From ZAX-1 sp046533095 (GTDB lineage Bacteria > Bacillota > Clostridia > Lachnospirales > Lachnospiraceae), in contig JAJQRA010000031.1 in NCBI GenBank assembly GCA_046533095.1, forward strand, positions 75,343 to 139,342: a stretch of DNA of 64,000 bases. Direction: 5' to 3'. The stretch's first letter is position 1. Each line of letters begins with the position of its first letter. Both the position numbers and the translations under genes were made by a program. Shown here piece by piece: positions 7,722 to 16,447 of the stretch. A model generated the notes under the pieces. That model saw nothing but the letters and a program-made list of their open reading frames with translations, did not search any database and was not told the DNA's origin.

Positions 7722-9362
7722 ATGATAAGTGCAAATAATGTAACGCTTCGTATTGGGAAAAAAGCTTTGTTTGAAGATGTAAATATTAAATTTACCGAGG
7801 GCAATTGTTACGGTTTAATCGGTGCGAATGGTGCCGGGAAATCTACTTTTTTAAAAATTTTAATGGGACGGCTTGAAGCTACCACCGGAACGATCGTCAT
7901 GACACCAGGGCAACGGCTGTCTTTTTTACAGCAGGATCATTTTAAATATGACGAATTTCCTGTCATGGATACCGTCATTATGGGTAATCAACGGCTCTAT
8001 GAAATTATGAAAGAAAAAGACGCTATCTATGCAAAAGAGGACTTTACCGATGCGGACGGCATCCACGCAAGTGAACTTGAGGGTGAATTTGCCGATATGG
8101 ACGGCTGGAATGCAGAACCGGATGCCGCACAGCTCTTAAACGGACTTGGCATTGACACCGCATTCCATTCTTCCCTTATGAAGGATTTGACTGGTGCGCA
8201 AAAGGTGAAGGTGCTGCTTGCACAGGCCCTATTTGGCAACCCACATATCCTGCTCCTTGATGAGCCTACCAACCATTTGGATTTAGATGCGATTGCATGG
8301 CTGGAAGAATTTTTAATTAATTTTGAAAATACCGTCATTGTCGTATCCCATGACCGCTATTTCCTGAACAAGGTCTGCACCCACATTGCCGACATTGATT
8401 ATGCGAAAATACAGCTCTATGCAGGAAATTATGATTTCTGGTATGAGTCTAGCCAGCTTATTGTCCGGCAGATGAAGGAATCAAATAAGAAGAAAGAGGA
8501 AAAAATCAAAGAGCTTCAAGATTTTATCTCCCGCTTTTCTGCGAACGCCTCAAAATCAAAACAGGCAACGTCAAGGAAAAAAGCGCTTGAAAAAATTGAA
8601 CTTGATGAAATCAAGCCGTCCAGCCGAAAATATCCCTACATTGATTTTCGCCCCGGGCGTGAAATTGGAAATGAAACGCTAACCGTAGATGGCTTAAGCA
8701 AGACGATTGACGGCATAAAGGTGCTTGATCATATTTCGTTTATCTTAGGGCGGGAAGATAAAGTCGGTTTTGTAGGTGGCTGCGAGCTTGCTAAGACGAC
8801 ACTATTTCAAATTCTTGCCGGGGAATTAGAGCCGGACGAGGGTACGTACAAATGGGGGGTTACGACTTCGCAGTCCTATTTCCCAAAAGACAACACCAAA
8901 ATTTTTGACACGGATTTGCCAATCGTAGACTGGCTGACCCAATATTCCGAAATAAAAGATGCAACCTATGTCCGTGGATTTTTGGGCAGAATGCTGTTTT
9001 CCGGTGAAGACGGCATCAAAAAAATGCGGATACTTTCCGGTGGGGAGAAGGTGCGTGTCCTATTATCTAAAATGATGATTCTCGGTTCGAATGTTTTGAT
9101 CTTAGATGAACCTACCGACCATTTAGATATGGAAGCCATCACCGCCCTTAACAATTCATTGATTAAATTTCCCGGCGTACTCTTGTTCGCATCAAGAGAT
9201 CATCAGATTACAGAAACAACGGCCAATCGAATCATAGAATTCTTGCCCGATGGCGGCATGATTGACAAAATCACAACCTATGACGAATATCTAGAAAACG
9301 ATGAGACGGCGCGTAAACGGCACGTATATTCTACTTCCGAACTGCAGGAAGAAGATAATTAA
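7722..9362 (+). CDS. ABC-F family ATPase with degenerate catalytic motifs
   Basis: Protein of 546 aa with two ABC domains joined by a charged linker (about 235-290) and no membrane segments, the layout of ribosome-associated ABC-F proteins of the YkpA/YbiT-like group. Domain 1 has Walker A GANGAGKST, Walker B ILLLDEPTNHLDLD and switch His VVSHDRY, but its signature reads LTGAQ instead of LSGGQ. Domain 2 has the signature LSGGE and Walker B VLILDEPTDHLDME, but its Walker A region reads VGGCELAKTT (family members usually have Asn where Cys is seen) and the switch His is Arg (ASRDHQ). Several key positions have therefore changed while the frame stays open. It may be a weakened or regulatory member. 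A GAGGGAT site precedes the ATG. It appears monocistronic, with a repeat-rich leader. Confidence 0.88.
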   Translation: MISANNVTLRIGKKALFEDVNIKFTEGNCYGLIGANGAGKSTFLKILMGRLEATTGTIVMTPGQRLSFLQQDHFKYDEFPVMDTVIMGNQRLYEIMKEKDAIYAKEDFTDADGIHASELEGEFADMDGWNAEPDAAQLLNGLGIDTAFHSSLMKDLTGAQKVKVLLAQALFGNPHILLLDEPTNHLDLDAIAWLEEFLINFENTVIVVSHDRYFLNKVCTHIADIDYAKIQLYAGNYDFWYESSQLIVRQMKESNKKKEEKIKELQDFISRFSANASKSKQATSRKKALEKIELDEIKPSSRKYPYIDFRPGREIGNETLTVDGLSKTIDGIKVLDHISFILGREDKVGFVGGCELAKTTLFQILAGELEPDEGTYKWGVTTSQSYFPKDNTKIFDTDLPIVDWLTQYSEIKDATYVRGFLGRMLFSGEDGIKKMRILSGGEKVRVLLSKMMILGSNVLILDEPTDHLDMEAITALNNSLIKFPGVLLFASRDHQITETTANRIIEFLPDGGMIDKITTYDEYLENDETARKRHVYSTSELQEEDN

Positions 9363-9433
9363 GCATTTTTATTCACTCCAAGTAAATACCCCGCTGCTTG
9401 TGGCGTCACCGTTAAACCATAGCCCCACAGATA

Positions 9434-9453
9434 CCCCGCTGCTTGCGGCGGGG
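9434..9453. terminator. GC-rich hairpin downstream of the ABC-F gene
   Basis: CCCCGCTGCTTGCGGCGGGG can fold into a short strong stem. A related half-copy (ACCCCGCTGCTTGTGGCG) lies about 45 bases upstream. There is no T-run after it, so it may be a remnant hairpin of an insertion element end rather than a true terminator. Confidence 0.4.
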
Positions 9454-9463
9454 AGATTCATTG

Positions 9464-9593
9464 GTAGCTATTCACAATCAGATCTCCGATTGGGTACTAA
9501 GCAGTTCAATCTGCATGTATTCCGCAAAATCAAACTTGTACTTTTTTCGACAATTTTGCGTATCCATATGGGGAAATTTGGCTGAATAGCTAC
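9464..9593. repeat. MITE-like palindrome-ended element (130 bp)
   Basis: Perfect 11-bp inverted repeats GTAGCTATTCA (9464-9474) and TGAATAGCTAC (9583-9593) enclose 108 bases that include a further hairpin (CGCAAAAT and ATTTTGCG). There is no coding potential. A shorter structure with nearly the same ends (GTAACTATTCAG and CTGAATAGCTGC) occurs at about 9879-9933 in the leader of the next operon. Confidence 0.65.
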
Positions 9594-9772
9594 TTTTTTT
9601 GTTTAATTGGTCCTTTATAGATCTCTCCTTTTTTGTTTAATTGTTACTTTATCGTTCTCTCTTCTTTTGTTTGATTGGTCAATTTATATATCCTTCACAA
9701 TACCTTATTGAAAGGTTATTTAAATATTACTAATTTTTTTTTAGAAAACCTAATTTTTTTTTAGTAAAATGC

Positions 9773-9800
9773 TTGATTTATTTTTTTTCTGTGTTATAAT
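9773..9800 (+). promoter_or_regulatory. SigA-type promoter for the BMP-family ABC importer operon
   Basis: TTGATT (9773-9778), 16-base spacer, TATAAT (9795-9800). Transcription would start near 9807, leaving a leader of nearly 290 nt before the ATPase gene. The preceding stretch 9600-9770 is AT-rich with no other feature seen. Confidence 0.65.
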
Positions 9801-9806
9801 CAGTTT

Positions 9807-9998
9807 ATCAGAAGTTAATGTATGGCGAACAGGCGATTGGATATACGGCTAGATAGCCAACCATATCAAACTATAAAAGTAACTATTCAGTACTCCTGCG
9901 AGCAGGTGACAAGATGTACGACTGAATAGCTGCCAATAAAATCTCCCATTTAAAAAAATGATATTTCAACCAATTTTGTTGCACATTTTTTAAATGGG
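9807..9998 (+). ncRNA. Structured leader RNA with possible attenuator (candidate cis-regulator)
   Basis: The leader holds a compact fold at 9883-9929 (CTATTCAG paired with CTGAATAG, enclosing a CCTG/CAGG stem-loop and a TAC/GTA helix). It is followed by a long hairpin at 9945-9998 (CCCATTTAAAAAAATG paired with CATTTTTTAAATGGG) and a T-rich tail, the arrangement of a riboswitch-attenuator. I could not match it to the purine, 2'-dG, ZTP, PRPP or other classes I know. The part 9818-9870 contains GGCGAACAGGCG and GGCTAGATAGCC. A nucleoside ligand would fit the downstream importer but is inferred. Confidence 0.4.
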
Positions 9999-10093
9999 AT
10001 TTCTATTCTTACAGGGGTCTATAAACCTTATTTTTAACATAAGATTACAGATTCCAAGGTACGCATATAAAAAGCAAATGGAGGTGTAAGTAA

Positions 10094-11638
10094 ATGGCGG
10101 AACTGTTACGGATGGAGGGTATTAGTAAGCGATTTGGCGATATGTATGCCAACAAGGACGTATCCTTAACCATACAGGAGGGGGAGGTACACACGCTGCT
10201 CGGGGAAAATGGAGCGGGGAAAAGCACTTTGATGAACATTTTAATTGGATTGTATCAGCCCACAAAAGGGCAGATTTTTCTTAGAGGGAAACCTGTTAAG
10301 ATGGAATCGCCAAAAATGGCAGTTGAAATGGGGATTGGGATGGTGCACCAGCATTTCATGTTGGTAGAAGTCATGACTGTGTTTGAAAACATTATTCTTG
10401 GCACATCAAAAGACAAATCGCCTTTCATCAAGAAAGAACAGCTGAAAAAAGAAATTATGGACCTTTCGGCAAAATATGATCTACAGGTTGAGCTTGACAA
10501 GGAAATCGCTGCAATTTCCGTAGGTGCGCAACAGAGGGTGGAAATATTAAAAGCACTTTATCGGGGTGCGGATATCCTCATCTTAGATGAGCCAACGGCG
10601 GCACTAACGGATCCGGAAGTAGACGGCTTATTTAAAATTATACAAAAGCTCCTAAGTGAACATAAATCAGTTGTATTTATTTCCCACAAAATGAAAGAGG
10701 TTCTGCACATCAGTACCCGCATTACTATTTTACGCGCGGGGGAAGCCGTTAAAACGCTTACCATGGCAGATACCAATGAAAAAGAACTCGTCAACCTTAT
10801 GATTGGGCATGAAATGGTGGATAGCTCCTATAAAAAAGTGGATCGGACAAATGCAGAAGATGTTTTAACCCTTGAAAATGTTTCCTACAACAAACAGTTC
10901 AAGCACAATGGCCTAAACAACGTTTCGCTCAAGGTGAAAAAGGGGGAAATCCTTGGCATTGCAGGTGTTGACGGCAATGGGCAGTCACAGCTTGCCATGA
11001 TTGCAACCGGCGTCCTAAAACCGCACGAGGGCCATGTATTGGTCGATTCAAAATCGATCGCACAATTTAGCCCAAATGGTTTTATTAGTGCACGTGTCTC
11101 CCATATTCCGGAAGACAGAAACAAAATGGGGCTGGTCGGATCGATGACTGTTTCTGAAAACCTAGTTATGAAAGACACAAAGGATATTCGCTTTTCCAAA
11201 GCAAAAGGCTGGTACCTGAATAAAAAAGCAATTAATGCGTTTGCACTTGACATGCAAAAAAAGAATGACATACGATGTTCGTCTGTTGATCAGCAAAGCA
11301 GAAACCTCTCCGGGGGGAATCAGCAGAAAGTTATTTTAGCACGTGAACTATCAGCAAGCCCGGAATTGCTTGTCGCCGTCCATCCAACGCGTGGACTTGA
11401 TATCGGTGCAACACAATTTGTACATAACACGATGGTAGAAGCAAGGGACAACGGTTGCGGCATTCTTCTTATCAGTGCGAACTTTGATGAAGTTTTAGAG
11501 ATGTCCGATCGGATTATCGTTATGTTTGAAGGTGAAATCATGGGTGTATTCTCTGGTGAGCATCCTTTGGTAGAACAAATTTCACTTGCAATGACGGGGA
11601 AGCGTCAGGTACCGGATGAAAGGGGGGTTTTAACATGA
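10094..11638 (+). CDS. nupO: Nucleoside-type (BMP family) ABC transporter ATP-binding protein
   Basis: Protein of 514 aa with two fused ABC domains, as in RbsA/YufO importers. Domain 1: Walker A GENGAGKST, signature ISVGAQQ, Walker B ILILDEPTAALTDPE. Domain 2: a degenerate Walker A region GVDGNGQSQ, usual for this family, and signature LSGGNQQKV, with Walker B reading LLVAVHPTRGLDIGA. It energises import together with the two following permeases, whose genes overlap it in turn. The GGAGGTG site supports the ATG. The family with a BMP-type binding protein imports purine or other nucleosides in Bacillus and lactic bacteria; the substrate here is inferred. Confidence 0.93.
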   Translation: MAELLRMEGISKRFGDMYANKDVSLTIQEGEVHTLLGENGAGKSTLMNILIGLYQPTKGQIFLRGKPVKMESPKMAVEMGIGMVHQHFMLVEVMTVFENIILGTSKDKSPFIKKEQLKKEIMDLSAKYDLQVELDKEIAAISVGAQQRVEILKALYRGADILILDEPTAALTDPEVDGLFKIIQKLLSEHKSVVFISHKMKEVLHISTRITILRAGEAVKTLTMADTNEKELVNLMIGHEMVDSSYKKVDRTNAEDVLTLENVSYNKQFKHNGLNNVSLKVKKGEILGIAGVDGNGQSQLAMIATGVLKPHEGHVLVDSKSIAQFSPNGFISARVSHIPEDRNKMGLVGSMTVSENLVMKDTKDIRFSKAKGWYLNKKAINAFALDMQKKNDIRCSSVDQQSRNLSGGNQQKVILARELSASPELLVAVHPTRGLDIGATQFVHNTMVEARDNGCGILLISANFDEVLEMSDRIIVMFEGEIMGVFSGEHPLVEQISLAMTGKRQVPDERGVLT

Positions 11639-12705
11639 AAAAGAATGATTCTTTGGTAAAAATAGCAGTGCCGCTCGTTTCCATCTTGTGTGCATTTATC
11701 ATTGGGGGCATCATCATTGCCTGTCTTGGTAAAAATCCATTTGAAGCATATGGAATGTTGTTTTCAGGTTCCTTAGGCTCTTCACAAAAAATAGCGCAGA
11801 CGCTGACCATGGCATGCCCTTTGATCTTTACGGGCTTAGCGGCGGCTTTTGCCTATAACTGCGGCGTGTTTAACTTAGGCGGCGAGGGACAATTCATTAT
11901 GGGTTCGGTTATGAGTATCTTTTTTTCCATAAAGTCAGGCATGACTGGTCCTTTCGGCATTCTCATCAGCATCCTCGTAGGCTGCATCGCCGGAGGTATT
12001 TGGGGGGCAATCCCCGGCCTGTTAAAAATATGGCGCGGATTAAATGAAATGATTGTCAGCATCATGTTAAACTATGTTGCAACTTTGTTTATGGGCTATG
12101 TCTATACGAATCTACTACGTGAAGGAAGCACACCGCAAACAGCCGCAATTGCCGACTCTTTAAAACTTCCTCGGTTTTCAGATGATTTTCGTGTACATAT
12201 CGGTATTATTGTAGCAATCCTGTTAGCTATTTTTCTTACCTACTTCTTATCGAATACATCAAACGGCTTTAAAATCCGTGCAGTTGGCATGAACCCTACC
12301 GCTTCAAAAGTTGTCGGCTTTCCGGTAGCAAAGCTCGTATTGATTTCCTTTATTATGTCCGGCGCGATTGCAGGAATCGGCGGCGCGATCGAATTGCATG
12401 GAAAACAATTTCGGCTCATGAGTGGATTTGGTGCAGGTTTTGGGTTTGACGGTGTTGCAATCGCATTGATTGCACAATTAAACCCGGGCGCTTCCGCCAT
12501 TGTTGCGATTATATTTGCAATCCTTCGAAAAGGTGCCGTTACCTTGCAGTCCGGTATGAAAGTACCAACATCAATTGTTGACATTATTCAAGCCTTGGTT
12601 ATCATTTTTGCAGTTGCCGGCGTGGCTTTGATTAAGAAACCATTTTTCCAAAAATTGTTGCATCGAAACGAAAAATCACCAAAAACGAAAGGGGCGTTGT
12701 CTTAA
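11635..12705 (+). CDS. nupP: Nucleoside-type ABC transporter permease (first)
   Basis: Membrane protein of 356 aa of the BPD_transp_2 family (RbsC-like). About eight to ten hydrophobic segments are visible, beginning at residue 8. Typical motifs are TGLAAAFAYNCGVFNLGGEGQ at about 62-82, where the family has F-N-I/L-G-x-E-G, and the later IRAVGMNPTASKVVGFPV. Start ATG overlaps the ATPase stop by 4 bases and is preceded by AGGGGGG. It forms the channel with the following permease. Confidence 0.93.
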   Translation: MKKNDSLVKIAVPLVSILCAFIIGGIIIACLGKNPFEAYGMLFSGSLGSSQKIAQTLTMACPLIFTGLAAAFAYNCGVFNLGGEGQFIMGSVMSIFFSIKSGMTGPFGILISILVGCIAGGIWGAIPGLLKIWRGLNEMIVSIMLNYVATLFMGYVYTNLLREGSTPQTAAIADSLKLPRFSDDFRVHIGIIVAILLAIFLTYFLSNTSNGFKIRAVGMNPTASKVVGFPVAKLVLISFIMSGAIAGIGGAIELHGKQFRLMSGFGAGFGFDGVAIALIAQLNPGASAIVAIIFAILRKGAVTLQSGMKVPTSIVDIIQALVIIFAVAGVALIKKPFFQKLLHRNEKSPKTKGALS

Positions 12706-13640
12706 TGAATACTGTAGATTTTATCACACAATTATTTTTGTCAACCGTTCGTATGGCAACGCCTTTACTGTTTGTTGCTATGGCTGAATTATATTCCGAG
12801 CGTGCCGGCCTTGTAAATATCGGCCTTGATGGCATCATGTCATTTGGCGCATTGATTGGATTTGTTGTAGGATACTTTACACACAATCCATGGCTTGGCG
12901 TTCTGGCCGGTGCCTGTGCCGGAGTCGCTGTTAACATGATTTATGCATATTGCACCATCACCCTTTGTGCCGAACAAATCGTCTATGGTATGGCACTTAA
13001 CATTTTAGCGCCGGCTTTGGCTTCCTTTATCTATCGAATGACGTTTTCCGATACGTCTTCCCTCATTGAAGGAACCGTTATGCATCCAATTGCGATTCCG
13101 GGATTATCAAGCATTCCTATCCTTGGGCCAATCTTTTTTAACCATAGCCTGCTTGTCTACCTAGCTTATCTATTTGTCATATTTACATCCATCTTCTTTA
13201 GCAAGACAAAAGCAGGGCTTAACTACAAAGCAGTTGGCGAATTTCCACAAGCCGCCGAAACGTTAGGGATCAACGTTGTTGCCAAGAAATATTTAGCCAG
13301 TGCAATCTGTGGCGCACTTGCTGGAATCGGCGGTGCCTACCTAACACTTTGCTATACTAGTTCCTACTCCGAGGGAATCGTTGCAGGCCGTGGATTTATC
13401 GCGCTTTCGGCTGTTATCTTTGGACGTTGGATGCCAAGCGGCGTTCTGCTTGCTTGCCTGCTGTTTGGTTTTTGCGATGCCGCACAGATTCGCTTGCAGA
13501 TTATGAGCCCGCAAACGCCCTACCAATTGCTGCAGATGATTCCTTATGTATTTACCCTACTGGCCTTGATCGTATTCGGCATTAAAAAGAGTGGACCAAG
13601 AGCCAATGGCCAGCCGTATTTTAGGGAAAACAGGGCATAA
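12705..13640 (+). CDS. nupQ: Nucleoside-type ABC transporter permease (second)
   Basis: Permease of 311 aa, partner of the preceding gene. Motifs are ERAGLVNIGLDGIMSFGAL near residue 30 and YKAVGEFPQAAETLGINV, both family hallmarks, followed by GRWMPSG. The start shares one base with the upstream stop (TAATG). In the usual order a BMP-lipoprotein gene is next to the permeases; here a broken copy follows directly and an intact copy comes after it. Confidence 0.93.
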   Translation: MNTVDFITQLFLSTVRMATPLLFVAMAELYSERAGLVNIGLDGIMSFGALIGFVVGYFTHNPWLGVLAGACAGVAVNMIYAYCTITLCAEQIVYGMALNILAPALASFIYRMTFSDTSSLIEGTVMHPIAIPGLSSIPILGPIFFNHSLLVYLAYLFVIFTSIFFSKTKAGLNYKAVGEFPQAAETLGINVVAKKYLASAICGALAGIGGAYLTLCYTSSYSEGIVAGRGFIALSAVIFGRWMPSGVLLACLLFGFCDAAQIRLQIMSPQTPYQLLQMIPYVFTLLALIVFGIKKSGPRANGQPYFRENRA

Positions 13641-13702
13641 CCTATCCTCATTTTTTTGGATAAGCCAGGTTGCCTCTATCATCAAAAGTACAGCCACCTG
13701 CA

Positions 13703-13939
13703 GTGATTGGATGATTGTTCCTTTCCCTTGTGGCCGCAAAGCAATTGAAGGCAATCTTTGAAATGGCTGTAGTCGGATGATTGTTCCTTTCACTATATAG
13801 CAGCAAAACAATCGAAGGCAATCTTTGAAACGGCTGTTTCCGTATTGGTACTGTCAGCACAAAACTTGTTCCGGAAGATATGAAAACATAATCGCAAAAA
13901 CTTGTGGAGCAAATCAAAGCCGGCGAGTTTATGAAATAG
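13703..13939 (+). pseudogene. Remnant of a second BMP-family lipoprotein gene, 3' end, internally duplicated
   Basis: The stretch 13800-13939 translates, with stops and shifts, to pieces matching the C-terminus of the intact downstream lipoprotein: TIEGNL, NGC, STKLVPEDM and finally VEQIKAGEFMK followed by TAG, against TIEGDLENGC, STKLVPQDI and VEQIKAGEFIK in the intact protein. In-frame stops (for example after NL and after MKT) show it is dead. The segment from about 13703 is present twice at 66-bp spacing (shared core GGATGATTGTTCCTTTC and AAGGCAATCTTTGAAA). The operon therefore once held two binding-protein genes, or the existing one was duplicated and one copy decayed. The rest of the gap 13641-14159 contains a diverged 62-bp repeat (GTTCATGRGGAT motifs at 14031 and 14093) and no other gene. 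Confidence 0.85.
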
Positions 13940-14159
13940 TAAAACGATGATTAAGCTTGAAAACAGTTGTGTGCTGTGGTATATAGAACCTTTATCAAGA
14001 AAGTTGTAGCTATTTCACTCTACCCTTTGCGTTCATGGGGATTCAAAGTTTTAGGACTGTACCTGTTTTAAGAGGACAGTGCACCCCTTTTCGTTCATGA
14101 GGATACGAAATCGTTACAAAAACTTTTACAAACAACACATTCTTAAAAAGGAGAGCATT

Positions 14160-15215
14160 ATGAAAAAGAAAAAATTATTATCACTTGTTGTTGCAGGCCT
14201 CTTGTCAATTTCCGTGTTAGCAGGCTGTGGCAGCACAGAACCAACAGAATCCGGTGATTCTGCACCGGCAGCTACAGATGATGGCGCAGCCAGCGATGAC
14301 GCCGCTAGCGATGATTCCACGAGTGGTGGTGGCGACTATACCGTTGCAATGATTTCCGATACATCCGTATCAGACGGTGGCTGGGGTTCTAGCTGTTATC
14401 AGGCTATGCTTGATGCCGCAAAAGAAGCCGGTTGGGAAACTGTCTTTTCAGACGGTGTTGCCGCTTCTGACTATGCAACCGCTATCACAGAATATTGCGA
14501 GCAAGGCTGTCAGTTAATTTTCGCACCTGGCAACCAGTATTCAGATGCTGTTGACCAAGTTTCCGAAGATTTCCCGGACACCTATTTCTGTCTGCTCAAT
14601 GGAACGATTGAAAAAGACAATGTAACATCTGTACTGCCCAATGCAACACAAATCGGCTATATGGCAGGTGCACTTGCAGGCCTTTTAGACAAGACAGGCA
14701 ATGTTGGCTTTATCGGCGGCGTAGAGCTTGATACAACAAAGGAAAAACTAGAATGCTATACCGCAGCTGCCAAGAAAGTAAACCCGGACATTCAAGTTCA
14801 ATCCGCTTATGCAGGTTCTTTCGATGATTCTGCAAAGGGAAAAGAAATTGCTTCCTCTATGGTTTCTACTTATGATGTTGACGTATTCTTTGGTGATGCA
14901 TCTGCCGTTGATAGTGGCGCACGCGAAGCAATCAAAGGGCAAGAAGGACGTTTTGGAGTTGGTCAGCCTGGTGATTTAGGCGGTGCAGACGATGAAGTTA
15001 TCGCGAACAGTGTTGTTACGGATAATGCAGCTTTAGTTCTTGCTTGCATCAAAGATGTAGAAGCCGGAACTTATGGCAACAAAACAATTGAGGGCGACCT
15101 CGAAAACGGCTGTTTAAGCATTGGTACATTCAGCACCAAACTTGTTCCACAAGATATCCAGACACAGTATGAAGAAATTGTAGAACAAATCAAAGCCGGC
15201 GAATTTATTAAATAA
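14160..15215 (+). CDS. nupN: BMP-family nucleoside-binding lipoprotein
   Basis: Lipoprotein of about 351 aa. The N-terminus KKKKLLSLVVAGLLSI ends in the lipobox SVLAGC, followed by a Ser/Asp/Ala-rich tether and the BMP domain (TVAMISDTSVSDGGWGSS at the start, GFIGGVELD and GVGQPGDLGG later). The chosen ATG at 14160 has an AAGGAG site; the longer frame from 14079 adds an unlikely N-terminus. It would deliver nucleosides to the NupOPQ-like importer. A promoter of its own was not obvious. The adjacent dead copy is close to it in sequence. A strong bidirectional terminator follows. Confidence 0.93.
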   Translation: MKKKKLLSLVVAGLLSISVLAGCGSTEPTESGDSAPAATDDGAASDDAASDDSTSGGGDYTVAMISDTSVSDGGWGSSCYQAMLDAAKEAGWETVFSDGVAASDYATAITEYCEQGCQLIFAPGNQYSDAVDQVSEDFPDTYFCLLNGTIEKDNVTSVLPNATQIGYMAGALAGLLDKTGNVGFIGGVELDTTKEKLECYTAAAKKVNPDIQVQSAYAGSFDDSAKGKEIASSMVSTYDVDVFFGDASAVDSGAREAIKGQEGRFGVGQPGDLGGADDEVIANSVVTDNAALVLACIKDVEAGTYGNKTIEGDLENGCLSIGTFSTKLVPQDIQTQYEEIVEQIKAGEFIK

Positions 15216-15218
15216 AGG

Positions 15219-15269
15219 AAAAAACCCTTCCATGTTTCGTGAAAAGCAATCCCATGGAAGGGTTTTTTT
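15219..15269. terminator. Bidirectional rho-independent terminator
   Basis: AAAAAACCCTTCCATG and CATGGAAGGGTTTTTTT form a 16-bp stem with T-runs on both strands. It ends the plus-strand importer operon and can also stop transcription coming from pgeF on the minus strand. Confidence 0.92.
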
Positions 15270-15448
15270 ACCTTATTTACGCATAAGAAAAACAGGCCAT
15301 CGTATTCCCTGCATAGGTCGGATATTTCATTGTAGTGATTATATAAATTTGCACTTAAAAACGGCGAGTGGGATGACCGTTCGGACAATTTAGGCAACTA
15401 TTTGGATGCACGAAAAAAGGATCATACAAATAGAATCCGGATTATTTT

Positions 15449-16372
15449 TTATGTATCATTCAAACTTAGAAATGCGCCCAGATTCCCACGTTTCCCTTGG
15501 CTTGCACGATGAGAAAACAGTAATTTTGCGTTACAGCAAGTACATATATTTGTAGTTGCAATATTTGTGGGAATAACCCCTGCCTCTTCTAATACGATTT
15601 CATTGGCACGCCATAAATCAAGCTGATATTTTTTTAGAACTACATCTTGCTTCACTTTAGTTCCATCTATGCCTTCTGAAACTGCTTTTTCTTCCATCCT
15701 CTTTTCCCACAATAGTTCCTCTGCCTTAGATTTAAATTCTTCCAGGAACTGTTCTGCTACTTCCTCTCCTACTTCATAACAATCCCGGCAGATAGAAGGG
15801 CCTATCGCGCACATTAGGTCTTCTGCCCTTGTACCGTATGCCTTCCTCATTGCCTCTATCGTAGCACGCCCCATCCTGTTTCGTGTTCCCCGCCACCCCG
15901 AATGGCTTAAGCCGATTGCTTTGTTTACCGGATCTAAAAAATAAAGCGGTACACAGTCTGCGTAGAACGTTGCGAGCACAAGCCCCGGTACATTCGTTAT
16001 TAATCCGTCCACGTCAAAAAAATTTTTTTTCTTAGTAATCCCATGACCGGCATCCGATTCCGTAACCGCACGTATATTTGTTGTATGGGTTTGATCTGCA
16101 AATACAAATTTATTATAATCTACATTCATTGCATCGGCAATCCGCCTAAAATTTTCCTTTACTGATTCCGTCTGATCCCCTCTAGTAAAACTTAGATTCA
16201 TGGAAGCGTATATTCCCTCACTGCATCCTCCCCTACGGGTAGTAAAGCAATGCTTCACGAATCCAGTATCTGAAAAACCCTTATAAATCAACAATGGCAC
16301 CGACAAGTCTAATCTTACCTTGTACTCTCTTAATGTTAGTATTTCTTCTTGGTTCTTTTTTATAAATTCCAT
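15449..16372 (-). CDS. pgeF: PgeF/YfiH-family purine nucleoside phosphorylase (laccase-domain protein)
   Basis: Cytoplasmic protein of 307 aa, slightly longer than the usual 240-280. Family motifs: TTRRGGCSEG near residue 45, FADQTHT, the metal-site block YADCVPLYFLDP, SHSGWRGT and IGPSICRDCYEV; the C-terminal ICTCCN and FSHRASQG are also typical. The family shows purine nucleoside phosphorylase and adenosine deaminase activity with a catalytic zinc held by His/Cys. Residues 225-255 (Glu/Lys-rich) look like a lineage insert. A GAGGG site precedes the ATG. It converges on the nucleoside importer operon, which fits but does not prove a link in purine salvage. Confidence 0.93.
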   Translation of the reverse strand: MEFIKKNQEEILTLREYKVRLDLSVPLLIYKGFSDTGFVKHCFTTRRGGCSEGIYASMNLSFTRGDQTESVKENFRRIADAMNVDYNKFVFADQTHTTNIRAVTESDAGHGITKKKNFFDVDGLITNVPGLVLATFYADCVPLYFLDPVNKAIGLSHSGWRGTRNRMGRATIEAMRKAYGTRAEDLMCAIGPSICRDCYEVGEEVAEQFLEEFKSKAEELLWEKRMEEKAVSEGIDGTKVKQDVVLKKYQLDLWRANEIVLEEAGVIPTNIATTNICTCCNAKLLFSHRASQGKRGNLGAFLSLNDT

Positions 16373-16447
16373 GTCATACCCTCGTTCATCACTACCGCAT
16401 CGCTCTCTGTGCGTATCCCTTTTGTCAAGCTCTGCTACTACATGAAT

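Noticed and set aside
9420..9600. IS200/IS605 element
   Set aside because: The GC-rich hairpin recalls element ends, but no tnpA or tnpB sequence is present and the adjoining element has its own palindromic ends.
9807..9940. Known riboswitch (purine, ZTP, guanidine, PRPP classes)
   Set aside because: The conserved core sequences of these classes could not be found; only a GGCGAACA segment recalls ZTP, without its partner motif.
15360..15470. Plus-strand peptide-like stretch (EWDDRSDNLGNYLDARKKDH) downstream of the BMP terminator
   Set aside because: It looks protein-like for about 30 codons but has stops upstream, no start signal and runs into antisense pgeF; it may be a tiny relic but cannot be supported as a gene.
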